This document shows positions 23,204-35,108 of a stretch of 64,000 bases of DNA, in pieces. Position 1 is the first letter of the stretch; each line of letters opens with the position of its first letter. The position numbers were made by a program, and so were the translations under genes. A model generated the notes under the pieces. That model was not told where the DNA came from, searched no databases, and was given only the letters and a program-made list of their open reading frames with translations. Origin of the DNA: Cryptomeria japonica (lineage: Eukaryota > Streptophyta > Pinopsida > Cupressales > Cupressaceae); contig NC_081414.1 of assembly GCF_030272615.1 (NCBI RefSeq), forward strand, positions 913,579,648-913,643,647. Reading direction: 5' to 3'.

Positions 23204-25291
23204 CTTCTAGCTAATTTGTAACCACAGCTAGTGGGTATGTTAGTGACGATATTAGGGCTAAGATTCAAGTTTTAGAATGTCTTCTTAGCACAGGGACTCT
23301 TTTTATTTGGGTATTTTGGTCTTTTGAATGTATCGTCGGGATGGCGCGGTGGCTAGGAAACGCCACCCGTTCCTTTTACACTTGACAAATGGTAGTTGTC
23401 TTTTTGGTTATAAATGTAATGTGGTTAATAGGCGTTATCTGGAGGAGGAAGTTTGTCGCCACCCGCACTAAAAAACGCCATTTCCAGTGATGCAAAAGTG
23501 TGTTGTTGTATTCAAGAAAATATTTGGATACATTCTGTAAATCCTGTCTCCTCTATATTTGAATTCGCTTATTTTACAAGTTTAAAATTAACTTTTAGTC
23601 AAAATTTGTGTCATTCGAGGGAATTAATCGTTGGACTTTTAGCGGGTTTCTCTTGGAGGAAGATTTCAAAATTTAATCCCATATAAATTTTTTTGTAAGC
23701 GCCGTGAATGCCTATGAATCGGCAACGAGATTTACGTTATAATATGTTTTAGTGTTTCAACATTGACCTTTGAGTTTAGTTGTTAAGACGCGAAGATCTT
23801 CTACTTGGGATTAAAAATCACGCTCTGACAAAAGTGTAAAACGAGTTAAAAAGAAAATGTCGATGTTACACGAAATGTGCATAACTGATCTATTTTCTAT
23901 TTAGTGTTGTATGTGTAATTTTCTTTTATTTTATTAAATCTTATCTAAGTTATATATATATAGGCATAAAAACATTTATTGTCACATTTAGATAAAGTTG
24001 ATATACATTTCAATATGATTGTGTGTTTTATGAAGGTCATTTTTATGGTTTTCAAGGTGACCTCCAAATTGAGGACTTTACCTTTTGTCTTTTTAAAATT
24101 CAAATGGAAATTTTGGCAAATTTACACTCAAATTAGACGCTGTATGCTATTATTTAGGTATTTAATTATGTTCACATCCACACAACATGTCATCTCATTT
24201 CAAAAAATTGAAGGATAGGAGTGAGGAGTACCACATCATGGTTGGGGAGAGAACCAAAGGAAAGAGGAAAAACTTAAAGCTAGATTCAACAACCACATCA
24301 CAATGTAGGATAATGCCAAGTGAATAAGACAATGATCATTTTGAGAGTTACGATAAGGATGATAGTGGTTCCTCTATACTTGCCTTGCTTAGATCTTAAT
24401 ATCCATATTTGGGTGCATAGAGGTGTCAAGAGAGCCAAAGGAAAGAGTGAAACCCTAAAGCCATAACTAGATTTAGAAACCATGCCACCAAACAAAAGCG
24501 AGGAATTATCTTGTAAACCAAGTAAAGAAGGCATCAATCATTTTGTGAACAAGCGCATGGTTGTTGAAGTCAAGTAGTAGAAAGGGTGTCATTTTTTATT
24601 GTCATTCACCTTTGACATATCTTTTAATGATGTTAGACCCTCTAGAATTGCCCTACTATGAACCTTAGTATCCACTTATAGGTGTATTTGTTAGTAGTGA
24701 AGTCTAAATGTGGTTGAAAATGATGGCTAGATAGTTTGGAGAGATCTCCATCTCTGAGGTAACACAGAAAAAAGAGGAAATTATAAGTCCAAAATTGAGG
24801 ACAATAACCTTATTAATGTAAGAGGCTTTGAAGATATGGTTATGGAGACAAATACAACCAACACACGTGATGAATAAGATGAACCGGTACAATGCCAAAA
24901 AGACCACTATAAAAACAATTCTTATTATGCTAATTACAATTTGTTATTCAAGTATTACAAGTTGTTGTAATTAATGGTATGTTGCTAATGGGCATCAAAA
25001 AATGGCTAATGATAAATAGGTGTTGTCTTCCACTATGTTTCATTGTTCCTTTAATATTTATTTATCCATGTTGTTTAGTTTCTTTTGCTAGTCAGTACTC
25101 ATTATGTTTGTCTAATGACTACAATGCCTTTGTAAAAGATTTCAAAACCTTGAAGACTCAATTTGTTAAAAATCAAAATTAAAAAAATATAAACATGATT
25201 TTAGGTAATTTGTTGAGATGTTTAGATGCAGAAAAGATACAAAATTAGTATATGATGTTTGGCACAAAACAATTTCATATAACAATTCAGT
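23204..25291 (+). other. 3' region of gene B, duplicon DNA
   Basis: Probable 3' UTR to about 23540, then duplicon DNA homologous to that after genes A and C. No further gene seen. The duplicon is interrupted at 25296 by the 12.8-kb transposon and resumes at 38118. Confidence 0.6.
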
Positions 25292-25295
25292 AAAT
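25292..25295. repeat. 4-bp target site duplication (left)
   Basis: AAAT before the left inverted repeat, matching AAAT at 38118-38121. The paralogous empty site (agtaaataggag, with AAAT at 48075-48078) has it once. Confidence 0.85.
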
Positions 25296-25319
25296 GGGTA
25301 AGTGCACAAAGATGGTGGT
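25296..25319 (+). repeat. left terminal inverted repeat of the 12.8-kb transposon
   Basis: 24 bp beginning GGGTAAGTGCAC and ending GATGGTGGT. It matches the inverse of 38094-38117 with one mismatch. A further partial match (AAGTGGACAC) follows inside after a small length difference. Confidence 0.9.
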
Positions 25320-26160
25320 AAAAAAGGGGGTATAAGTGGACACTTTTTTTTTTCCTTCTGAAATCAGGTGAACTTGAACTTGGAGGCAAAATTGGAAAGT
25401 CATCCACTCAAGATATGAAGATAATCAAAGAACAAATATTGTAGTACTCTAAATCTAGTTTCCAAACTACTAAAATGTTTCAAAATTGGATAAGATTAAG
25501 GGGGTCAAATCCTTCATGCATGAAAAACTAACCCTGATTTTTTCTGAAAAACATAACATAGTGTCTGACATGCGCATCAAAAAAGTCATAGTTAGATTTA
25601 GTATTTTGACAAATCCTTTGGCAGGAAGATAGTTAAGAGTGAGCACTAGAAGATGTGTATTTGTTTGTAATTTTTTGTTGAGTATTTTTTTTTTTGTGAT
25701 TTTTCCAATCGAGCACATCCTAAAAAATTAGGTACATGTTCATGCACGAAGCATAAGTTGCACTAAAAAAATCGAAAATACAATTTTTAATTTTTTAATT
25801 TTTTTTGTAAAGAATCAAGTGCGCTACAATAATATATAAAGTTTTTTAAATTTAGATAAGTATATCAAAAGTTATTCAAAAAATGGTGCACCTATGTCTG
25901 TGAGAACTGTGGAGACACTGGTAAAAGAAATTCAATAATAATAAGTTATTGTTGTTCAAATTGAAAAAAAATTATATGGTTAGAAAGCTCAGAAGATGGG
26001 TGAAAATATGGTGGCAATTTTAGAAATACCCACTTGATGAAGTGTAAACCTGATGATGACAAAGTCGATAAACCAAGTTGATAAAATAAAACACATCAAA
26101 AATGAGAGAAATGGAGGGAAATCAAACTTCCAAACCGTAGCTTTGTCATCCAGACCTATT
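25320..26160. other. left subterminal non-coding region of the transposon
   Basis: AT-rich, with no motif I recognise and no supported gene. Confidence 0.5.
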
Positions 26161-26164
26161 TCCA

Positions 26165-26285
26165 AGCCTAAACAGTCAAAAGCGCGTACAGGGTACTACA
26201 ACTTTAAAAAACGTGTACGGGGGTACTTATGGTGTAAGCAGCGTGTACGCGCTCGTTTTCCCATAAACATTGCGTACGTGCTATT
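26165..26285. repeat. left subterminal palindromic motif cluster (outer part)
   Basis: Four variants of AGCGCGTACGCGCT within 120 bp (agcgcgtaca, acgtgtacgg, agcgtgtacgcgctcg, attgcgtacgtgct), one followed by ttttcccat as in the right cluster. They are candidate transposase-binding sites. Confidence 0.65.
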
Positions 26286-26339
26286 GTATAATATGACATT
26301 CTATATATAATATGTGTATAATATGATATTGTATATATA

Positions 26340-26356
26340 ATGTGTATATACATATA

Positions 26357-26398
<42 letters not shown>

Positions 26399-26410
26399 TA
26401 AACATATATA
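26340..26410. repeat. (TA)n microsatellite
   Basis: A TA-rich block with an uninterrupted run of roughly 18 TA units. Confidence 0.85.
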
Positions 26411-26454
26411 TACACATGTAAGTGTATTATCTCCCCCTCTCAAACGCATACAAG

Positions 26455-26457
26455 GTG

Positions 26458-26503
<46 letters not shown>

Positions 26504-26760
26504 CCCTTCTCCCTTCCTCCATACTCCATCCCTCTCTCTCTCTCTCTCCCTCTCTCCCCTTCTCCCTTCTCCCTTCCTCCATACCCTCTCTCTCTCTCTC
26601 TCTCTCCCTCTCTCCATACCCCATCCCTCTCTCTCCCCCCCCTTATCCCTTCCTCCATACCCCATCCCTCTCTCTCTCTCACTCTCTCCCCTTCTCCCCT
26701 CCTCCATATCCCATCCCTCTTTCTCTTCTTCTCTCCCTCCCTCCCTCCATACCCCACTGC
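26455..26760. repeat. CT-rich microsatellite block 1
   Basis: (CT)n and CCCT runs punctuated by a cctccatacccc spacer that recurs about six times. It is a compound tandem array. Long LSLSLS and RERERE open frames are artefacts. Confidence 0.9.
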
Positions 26761-26849
26761 AACTATGTCTACACTTCTATAGAAGCAAGTGAATTTATTT
26801 CTTGTCTGCAACTTCCTCTTTGATTTTTATCATGTATGCTCTCCTAAGA

Positions 26850-27990
26850 AAATTGACTGATGGATTTGTGTGTGTATCTTGAATTGGAGGAATAGGGTTT
26901 GAAATTGAACCATGAGTGTATTACCGTGACAAACAAGGAAACCTGCAGTAGTATTCTTCTCGAATGTGTTTTTAATGAGCAAAGCAGATGTGGAAAATAG
27001 TGTCAACAAAGCAACATGATGAGTCAGAGTACTTGCAATATGTTTTTCAGAAGGAAACAACAGGTAGGAAGAGAAAGAGGGAGAGTAACACAGATGATGT
27101 CCGGTAGAATGATAGTGGTGGGTATGCGAGAGTTCCCATGTTGTTACACAACGTCTGTCACCTAAAGAAATTAAAGTTTGTTGTATGCATGACAGTGGTA
27201 GTATATGATGATCATCACTTGTCAAACAACTTGGAACGATACATACCCATGAAAGAAATCAAGTGTCTAATTCCTATAGTCATAATCGAGATCAGTCTTA
27301 TAACCTTACAAATTTAATAGCATCATATGCTTTAGAACTTAGGTAGTACTCTTAGGGTTAGGTCACGCTCTTACACTTGCTTTTCAACGAAGCCTCGTTG
27401 TTTGTTTGCTTGGAGTCTCGATGACTAATGGATTTGTGTGTGTATATTGAATAGGAGGAATAGGGTTTGAAATTGAAGCACGAGTGTATTACTGTGACAA
27501 ACAAGGAAACCCACAACAATATTCTTCTCGAATGTGTTTTTAATGAGCAGAGCAGATGTGGAAAATAGTGTCAACAAAGCAACATGATGAGTCAGAGTAC
27601 CTGCAATATGTTTTTCAGAAGGAAACAACAGGTAGGAAGAGAAAGAGGGAGAGTAACACAGACGATGTCCTGTAGAATGATAGTGGTGGGTATGCGAGAG
27701 TTTCCATGTTGTTACACAACGCCTGTCACCTAAAGAAATTAAAGTTTGTTGTATGCATGGTAGTGGTAGTATATGATGATCATCACTTGTCAAACAGCTT
27801 GGAACGGTACATACCCATGAAAGAAATCAAGTGTGTAATTCCTATAGTCACAATCGATATCGGTCTTATATCCTTGCAAATTTAATAACATCATATGTTT
27901 TAGAACTTAGGCAATACTCTTAGGGTTAGGTCAAGCTCTTACACTTGCTTTTTAGCGAAGCCTCGTTGTTTGTTCGCTTGGAGTCTCGTT
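26850..27990. repeat. tandem duplication, two copies of about 570 bp
   Basis: About 26852-27420 and 27421-27990 are near-identical direct copies. Each holds a minus-strand open frame (131 and 122 codons) with no recognisable domain. Differences between the frames are not biased to silent sites, so I do not call them genes. Confidence 0.8.
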
Positions 27991-28029
27991 GTATGATGTT
28001 CTATTCATAACTTTAAATTTAATATATCA

Positions 28030-28265
28030 TTTTATTAGCCCACCATATGACCCCTTAGGTGTCATTAGAGGTCATATGGTGTCCTGTGACCCCTTAAGAC
28101 CCCCTGGGACACTAATGACCCATAACAACACCATATGGTGTTCTAAAGGGTCCTATGGTATTCTATGACCCCTTAGGACACCATTTGGTGTCGTTATAGG
28201 TCCTATGGTGTTCTAAGGCATAATATAGTGTCATATGACCCCTTAGATGTTGTTAGGGGTCATAT
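28030..28265. repeat. degenerate inverted minisatellite
   Basis: Short units such as ccatatgaccccttagg and ggtcatatggtgtcc alternate in both orientations about ten times, giving strong local foldback potential. A further piece lies near 28495 beyond the first CT tract. Confidence 0.65.
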
Positions 28266-28289
28266 TTGTGTCCTGGATTCGATATATCT

Positions 28290-29590
<1,301 letters not shown>

Positions 29591-29609
29591 ATTCACATCT
29601 TTTCTACTA

Positions 29610-29880
29610 CCAATAGTGCGTACGGGGTGCTGGAAACTATTAGTTCACTGCCCCGCCATAACTTTTTTAAGGCAAAGGAGCGCATGCGTGGTACTTATTA
29701 CTTGTACTGAGCCCATTATTCGTTACCTTGCAATAACATTTTTTAGGCTTAGGAGCGCGTACGCGCTACTTATTAGTCCAGAATGGGAAAAAAGAATACC
29801 ATTGGGCTTGTCAACATTTTATGGACTAACAATGCATACGCGGTTATTAATGTAGCACGTACGCGTTTATAGACATAGTT
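29610..29880. repeat. left subterminal palindromic motif cluster (inner part)
   Basis: Further GCGTACGC-type motifs: gtgcgtacgg, gagcgcatgcgtgg, gagcgcgtacgcgctac, caatgcatacgcgg and gcacgtacgcgtt. They are probably continuous with the 26165-26285 cluster before the repeat blocks expanded between them. Confidence 0.65.
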
Positions 29881-30187
29881 TTAGTTGCCCAAGAGCCTTA
29901 ACGACCTCAAAATAAGTTTTTGAGGTTGTTGAAGGCCCCACTGGAACTGTGTCTGCACTTCTATCACTGTTTTATACATAGAAGTAAATGATTTTTTGTT
30001 TTTGCATGATTTCAAATGATTGAATTGTTGTTCTTATTAGTTTTTGTCAATAGTATTGTGATTGTTTAATAGTTTTGATTCCAAAAAATAGTGATAAGAT
30101 GCATATTTATGGTTATTTATTTGTTTATGAAATTTTGTTTACATATATATGTTATATGATTCTATTTAGGACAACCGATATCAACCA
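29881..30187 (+). other. leader of the transposase gene
   Basis: AT-rich. A probable splice acceptor (ctatttag) lies at about 30170, just before the first in-frame ATG, so a 5' non-coding exon is possible. Confidence 0.35.
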
Positions 30188-33108
30188 TGGGAAAGAACAA
30201 GCGAGGAATGTGGAACAACGAGAGACTCAAAAGGAAAGACAAAGGCAGTGTTAGAAGAAATTGCGTGACATAAGAACAATGGGAGAAGAAGGTATGTCAT
30301 CCTCAACATCTCAATTCGATTTACCAAACGAATATAATGCACCTAATGCAATTGAAGAAGAGACATTTGATTACCGTTTGAACCTAATGCAATTGAAGAA
30401 GATAACGCATTGAATAATCAATTAAATGATGAACATATTACACCTTCTCTACTTGATGAATTGAATGTACATAATGCATCGATGTTAACACCTCCTAGAA
30501 TCATTCGTAGGAAACCAAAGTATCTAATTGACATTGATGAGAATATATTGAAGTCAATGCCCAATAAAATGAATGAACGAACTTGTAGGAGAATGGTTAA
30601 AAGAATATGGCAAAACTATTTTAATAGCTTAAATCAAACCGCAAGATGTCAATTAATTGTTCAAGTGATTAAAAATTTGAATTTTAGAGAGACAATGAAA
30701 ATTCTAGGCCTAAGATCATCTGAAAGTAACAATGAAAGAACTATTGTGAGAAATCTATTTGATGCATATCAAGCTATTGGTTCAAAGTCACATAGTAAAG
30801 ATTCTAATGATACTCGACGTGTCATTACATCAACCATAATGAACAAGAAAATAAAAAAAGATCATTTGATAAGCAAAACAAGTAAGTCATTAAACGTTAG
30901 TAGAACAACATTAAGTAAAGCATTAAAGAGGCGGGGAAAAATAGAGGAACCTAACAATAATTCTCTTTGGGCATTCTCGGGTAGACTACCATGCAAAGAC
31001 AAGGTTGTTGTTGATGCACTAAAAACATTAATTGAATTTTTTTGGCATGACAACACAAGAGTTTCACCCAACCAAAGATATGTTGTTAGAAGGCGAGTTG
31101 GGTCTACAAATCGTGAGCCACATGCCAAACACTATTTGGATATGACTCAAACTAAATTTTATGAAAGATTCCTTCAAAAGTTTCCTCAAATAAGAATTTC
31201 TCAAAGATTTTTAGAAATGGAAAAGCCTTTTTATATTAAGATTAATCATGTACGCACCACGTGTTGTTGTAGGATGCATATTGAATTTTCCATGCATTAT
31301 GATATTTTTTGTCATATTTGTTCTACTTTGCACACTAACGATGTTTTGCAGGAATGTAATATACAAGCACCTCCTAAGTCGATAAGAGAATTTATTTCAA
31401 GTGTGCTATGTAATAGACATGATGGTTGCATTTATTATAAGATGCCTTGTTTGGAAGGTTCTTGTGCTATATGTGGTGGTTTGCAACGTTTACCAAGATG
31501 CGTACATTTGGAGAGAACACATGAAATTGGTACGAAACTAGTTTCTTTCAGAAAATACAAGACAATCACATATGGAGTTAAATATGGAAAAGATTTGAAG
31601 AGATGTGAGCTAGTGAAAAATGATATATGTGTAGCTCAATTTATGAAAATATTTCAAGAGAAACTAGTGTATGAGTACATAATGCATACACATAGAGCTT
31701 GATGGTTAGATGAGCAATTCAAGTTATGTAAGGACACATTTCCTCTTGGCACCATTGTCTCTATCGTTGATTTTGCTGAAAATTATACACTACAACCTCA
31801 AAATGAAGTGCAATCCATGTATTATCACTCTACACAAGTTTCTATTTTTGTACACATAGCATTCATGCATGCAGATGATAGCATAGAGGAGGATAGCAAG
31901 GTTGTAAGAGAGTATCACTTATACATAAGTGATGATCGTACTCATTCATCGGAGTTTGTACAAGGATGCTTTAAATTTTTCTATGATAGTTTAAGGAAAA
32001 GGAACATACGATACAACCAACACTTAATATGGTTAGATAATTGCACTGCACAATTCAAGAATGCAAGGATGTTTTATTGGTTGACAAGGATGCATATGAC
32101 AAGCGTTGTACAATATTTTTGGAATTTCACTGAGGCTAGACATGGTAAGGGAGAGCACAATGGTGCAGGAGTAGGTGTGAAAAGATCCCTAGCTAGGGAA
32201 GAATTGAAGTACGAAGGTGGTGCTGAGTTGATAGATGCAGAAACAATTGTGTGATGGTGTAAGTCTACGATGGGTCCAGGTAATCCAGGTACGTCAATGG
32301 TTCGTAGATATTTTTGGTTGATCACTTAATCTAACATTGAAAACTATCTAGATTGTTGTACAGTTGCAGGATCGAGTGACATGCACTCATTTATGACTTC
32401 AAATTCAAGTTCACTAGTAATTTATACGAGACAGATGGTATGTTTTTGCTCTTCATGCATGTATTGTTTATGGGAAGAATGTGAATCACAAGAGTGGGTT
32501 GACAAATGGTCTTGTAGACCGTTGGTTCCCATTGATTCATATCAAATTCCCAAAGCACTACAATTGAGCCAGATGGAGACATCAGTGGATTTTGACCATG
32601 TATCCGACCTAGTGGATTCAGATGATTTTTTGAGTTAATTTTTTTGCAATTATTCTTTTTGGTTCATTTTGTTGTACATCATACTTTATTTTTGGTATTA
32701 ATTAACACTTTATAAAATGCAGGTCATGTGTATGTAGTTGTTGTAGAAGAGAACAATGAAGAAGGAACAAATTACTATTTGTGTCGTTGTGTTGAGCCTT
32801 AAAGAAAATTGACATCCACAATCATTGACGGAGAGGGTATTGAGTACCCAATAGGATCTGTTGTCATGACAGGAACATGGCTTCGTAGATACCCTATCAA
32901 GAATTCTGATGTTTGGTTGTTAGAGGACTTTGAAACACACAGACATATTCTTCATTTCTCTAACCTTGTTGTTGCATCAAATATTCATTTGATGAAGTAT
33001 CATGGTAGACCTCATAACAAGATTTTATGGAAAGTTCGTGAATCTGACCATGAGGCAATACTTGACACAATACGGGTTAGAGCTGATCTTGAAGGCTCAC
33101 TTGATTGA
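30188..33108 (+). pseudogene. DDE-type transposase gene of the 12.8-kb transposon (decayed)
   Basis: About 900 codons in one main frame from near 30376. The very start is out of frame with the rest near 30370, beside a short aatgcaattgaagaag duplication. A helix-turn-helix-like stretch (HLISKTSKSLNVSRTTLSKA) lies near residues 150-180 of the 30410 frame. A Cys/His-rich zone follows (CCCRMH, CHIC, CLEGSCAICGG). The likely catalytic core has D in VDFAENY (31769), D in WLDNCTAQFKN (32036) and E in ARHGKGEHNGAG (32153), followed by VKR. A GT-AG intron at 32634-32722 joins DDFLS to HVYVVVVEE in frame. Four stop codons interrupt the main frame; each can be derived from CGA or CAA by C-to-T change. 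Transposase identity is inferred from the core and the flanking inverted repeats. Confidence 0.75.
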
Positions 33109-33189
33109 TTCTACAGTTCAGAGTAGAATGATTTTAAGAATTTTGTATAAATCGTCGATGAATTGTTCTATATTCATTTTTTATATATA

Positions 33190-33530
33190 AATGCCCATGA
33201 GCTGATTTTTACATGTTTAGGGGCATAATTTTGTATATTTAAATGGCAATGAGCTGATTTGTACATATGTACATGCCAAATTTTGTATATTAAAATGGCG
33301 ATGAGCTGAATCGCACATATTGTAATGCCAAATTTTGTATAAAAGCCCATGAGATGATTTGTATATTAAAATGGTGATGAGTTGAATCACACATATTGTA
33401 ATGCCAAATTTTGTATAAAAGCCCATGAGATGATTTGTAAGACATTTTTTTGTATAATCAAATAGCCAAGAGTTGATTTGACCATATTTAGAGGTAAATT
33501 TTTGAATAATATGTGACAATGTTTTGTGAC
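33190..33530. repeat. tandem repeat, about 50-75 bp units
   Basis: Units containing gccaaattttgtata and gatgagctgaat or gagatgatttgtat recur about six times just after the transposase stop. Confidence 0.7.
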
Positions 33531-33744
33531 TATTTTGTGTCTCAATGTTTTGTGACTATGTTTTGAGTATATGTGATGTGTCCTTGGTCAATCATGAGCA
33601 TTCTTGATTCTTGTATATTCATGGAGAATTATTTTAGTCATTATCGAGTCATAGGGGTCATAGATTGAGACTAGATACAATTTGAGCAAAAATTGTCATT
33701 GTTGTCAAAAAAATTGTCAAAAAAGTTGTCAAGCAACTTCTACA

Positions 33745-34640
33745 TTGCGTCGGTATGGTATGACTCTCGACGTTTTGACACTTTGGGATGCACGATAGGG
33801 GCATGCCTAGCGTAAACGTGCCCACCCGGATGCGCTCGCGATGTCGGTTTGTGCACACAACGAACCAAATCAATTCTAGCCAATTTGGCAACTTTGCATT
33901 GCATGCAACTGATGGTTTTTGTAGCAGGTGAAAAAATGCTACTAATTGAAAATGACTCTGATTCGTCAAAAACCGAGATAGACCATTGTAGAGGAGCCTC
34001 ACGCGACCTCACAGGTTCAAACGGATCGACCATATGTCATGGATTTGAAGAAATAGTCCGTCAAATTTTGATAATTTTTTGGACTCAGGGCACTTGAGAG
34101 ATCGTACCAATACGACATGACTCTCGACGTTCTGACGCTTTGGAGTGCACGATAGGGGCATGCCTAGCATAAACTTGCCCACCCGGATGTGCTCGCGACG
34201 TCGGTTTGCGCACACGATGAACCGAATCAATTCTAGCCAATTTGGCAACTTTGCATTGCATGCAATTGATGATTTTTGCAGCAGGCGAAAAAATGCTACC
34301 AATTGGAAATGGCTCCGACTCGTCAAAAACTGAGACAGGCCATTGTAGAGGAGCCTCACACGACGCCATGGGTTCAAATGGAGCGACCATATGTGTCCTG
34401 GATTTGAAGAAATAGTCCATCAAATTTTGATAATTTTTTGGACTCAGGGCACTTGAGAGATCGCACTGGTATGGTATGACTCTCGACGTTTCAATGCTTT
34501 GGGATGCACGCCAGGGACATGCCTAGCATAAACCTGCCCATCCAGACGTGCTCGAGATGCTGGTTTGTGCACACGACGAATAAAATTTGACCATTGCAAG
34601 TGTGAGGGTGCTCTCGCACCAAACACATATTGTTGCTTAT
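33745..34640. repeat. tandem repeat of about 357 bp, 2.5 copies
   Basis: Copies start near 33751, 34106 and 34466, each with catgactctcgacgtt or gtatgactctcgacgtt, then cataggggcatgcctagc-type sequence and cattgtagaggagcctcac. The third is truncated near 34584. The units are richer in G+C and CpG than their surroundings. Minus-strand open frames of 97-122 codons appear in every copy in two frames but lack a recognisable domain. Confidence 0.8.
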
Positions 34641-34654
34641 ATTCATATTGTTGA

Positions 34655-34960
34655 TTTTTGTTGTTTATATTTATATTGTTGATTACATATGCAAATATTC
34701 ATTTAAATTTATAAAAGGGAAACTACCAAATACAACGAATACACAATAATGAATTGAATACAAGGAGTTTTGTAGGGTTAATTCAACATTTTAGAAATTT
34801 TATCAAATCATATTCCATGATTGCAATGTTTTATATCATATATTTTTGTTGTTTATATTCATATTGTTGATTACATATGCAAATATTCATTTAAATTTAT
34901 AAAAGGACAACCACAAAATACAACGAATACAAAATAATGAACTCAATACACATTTATTGG
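34655..34960. repeat. direct repeat, two copies of about 115 bp
   Basis: ttgttgtttatattcatatt, acatatgcaaatattca and aatacaacgaatacaaa occur in two copies about 185 bp apart, within the convergent intergenic space of the transposon. Confidence 0.65.
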
Positions 34961-35108
34961 ATCGAATATCGATATTTATATATATAAAAAAGGCATGTCT
35001 TGCAAGTCAATACAAGTATTACAAAAATGTGGCATATGCCATGTCCAAATCAATATATAATAAAAATGTAGAATGTCATTCTATGACCAAAACTAACACT
35101 ATATGATC

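Noticed and set aside
26830-27793. Paired minus-strand frames of 131 and 122 codons in the 570-bp duplication
   Set aside because: They share sequence only because of the recent duplication. Differences are not biased to silent sites and there is no domain.
33658-34626. Minus-strand frames of 60-122 codons repeated in the 357-bp units
   Set aside because: Two frames are open at once in each unit and neither has a recognisable domain. Most likely a by-product of the tandem repeat.
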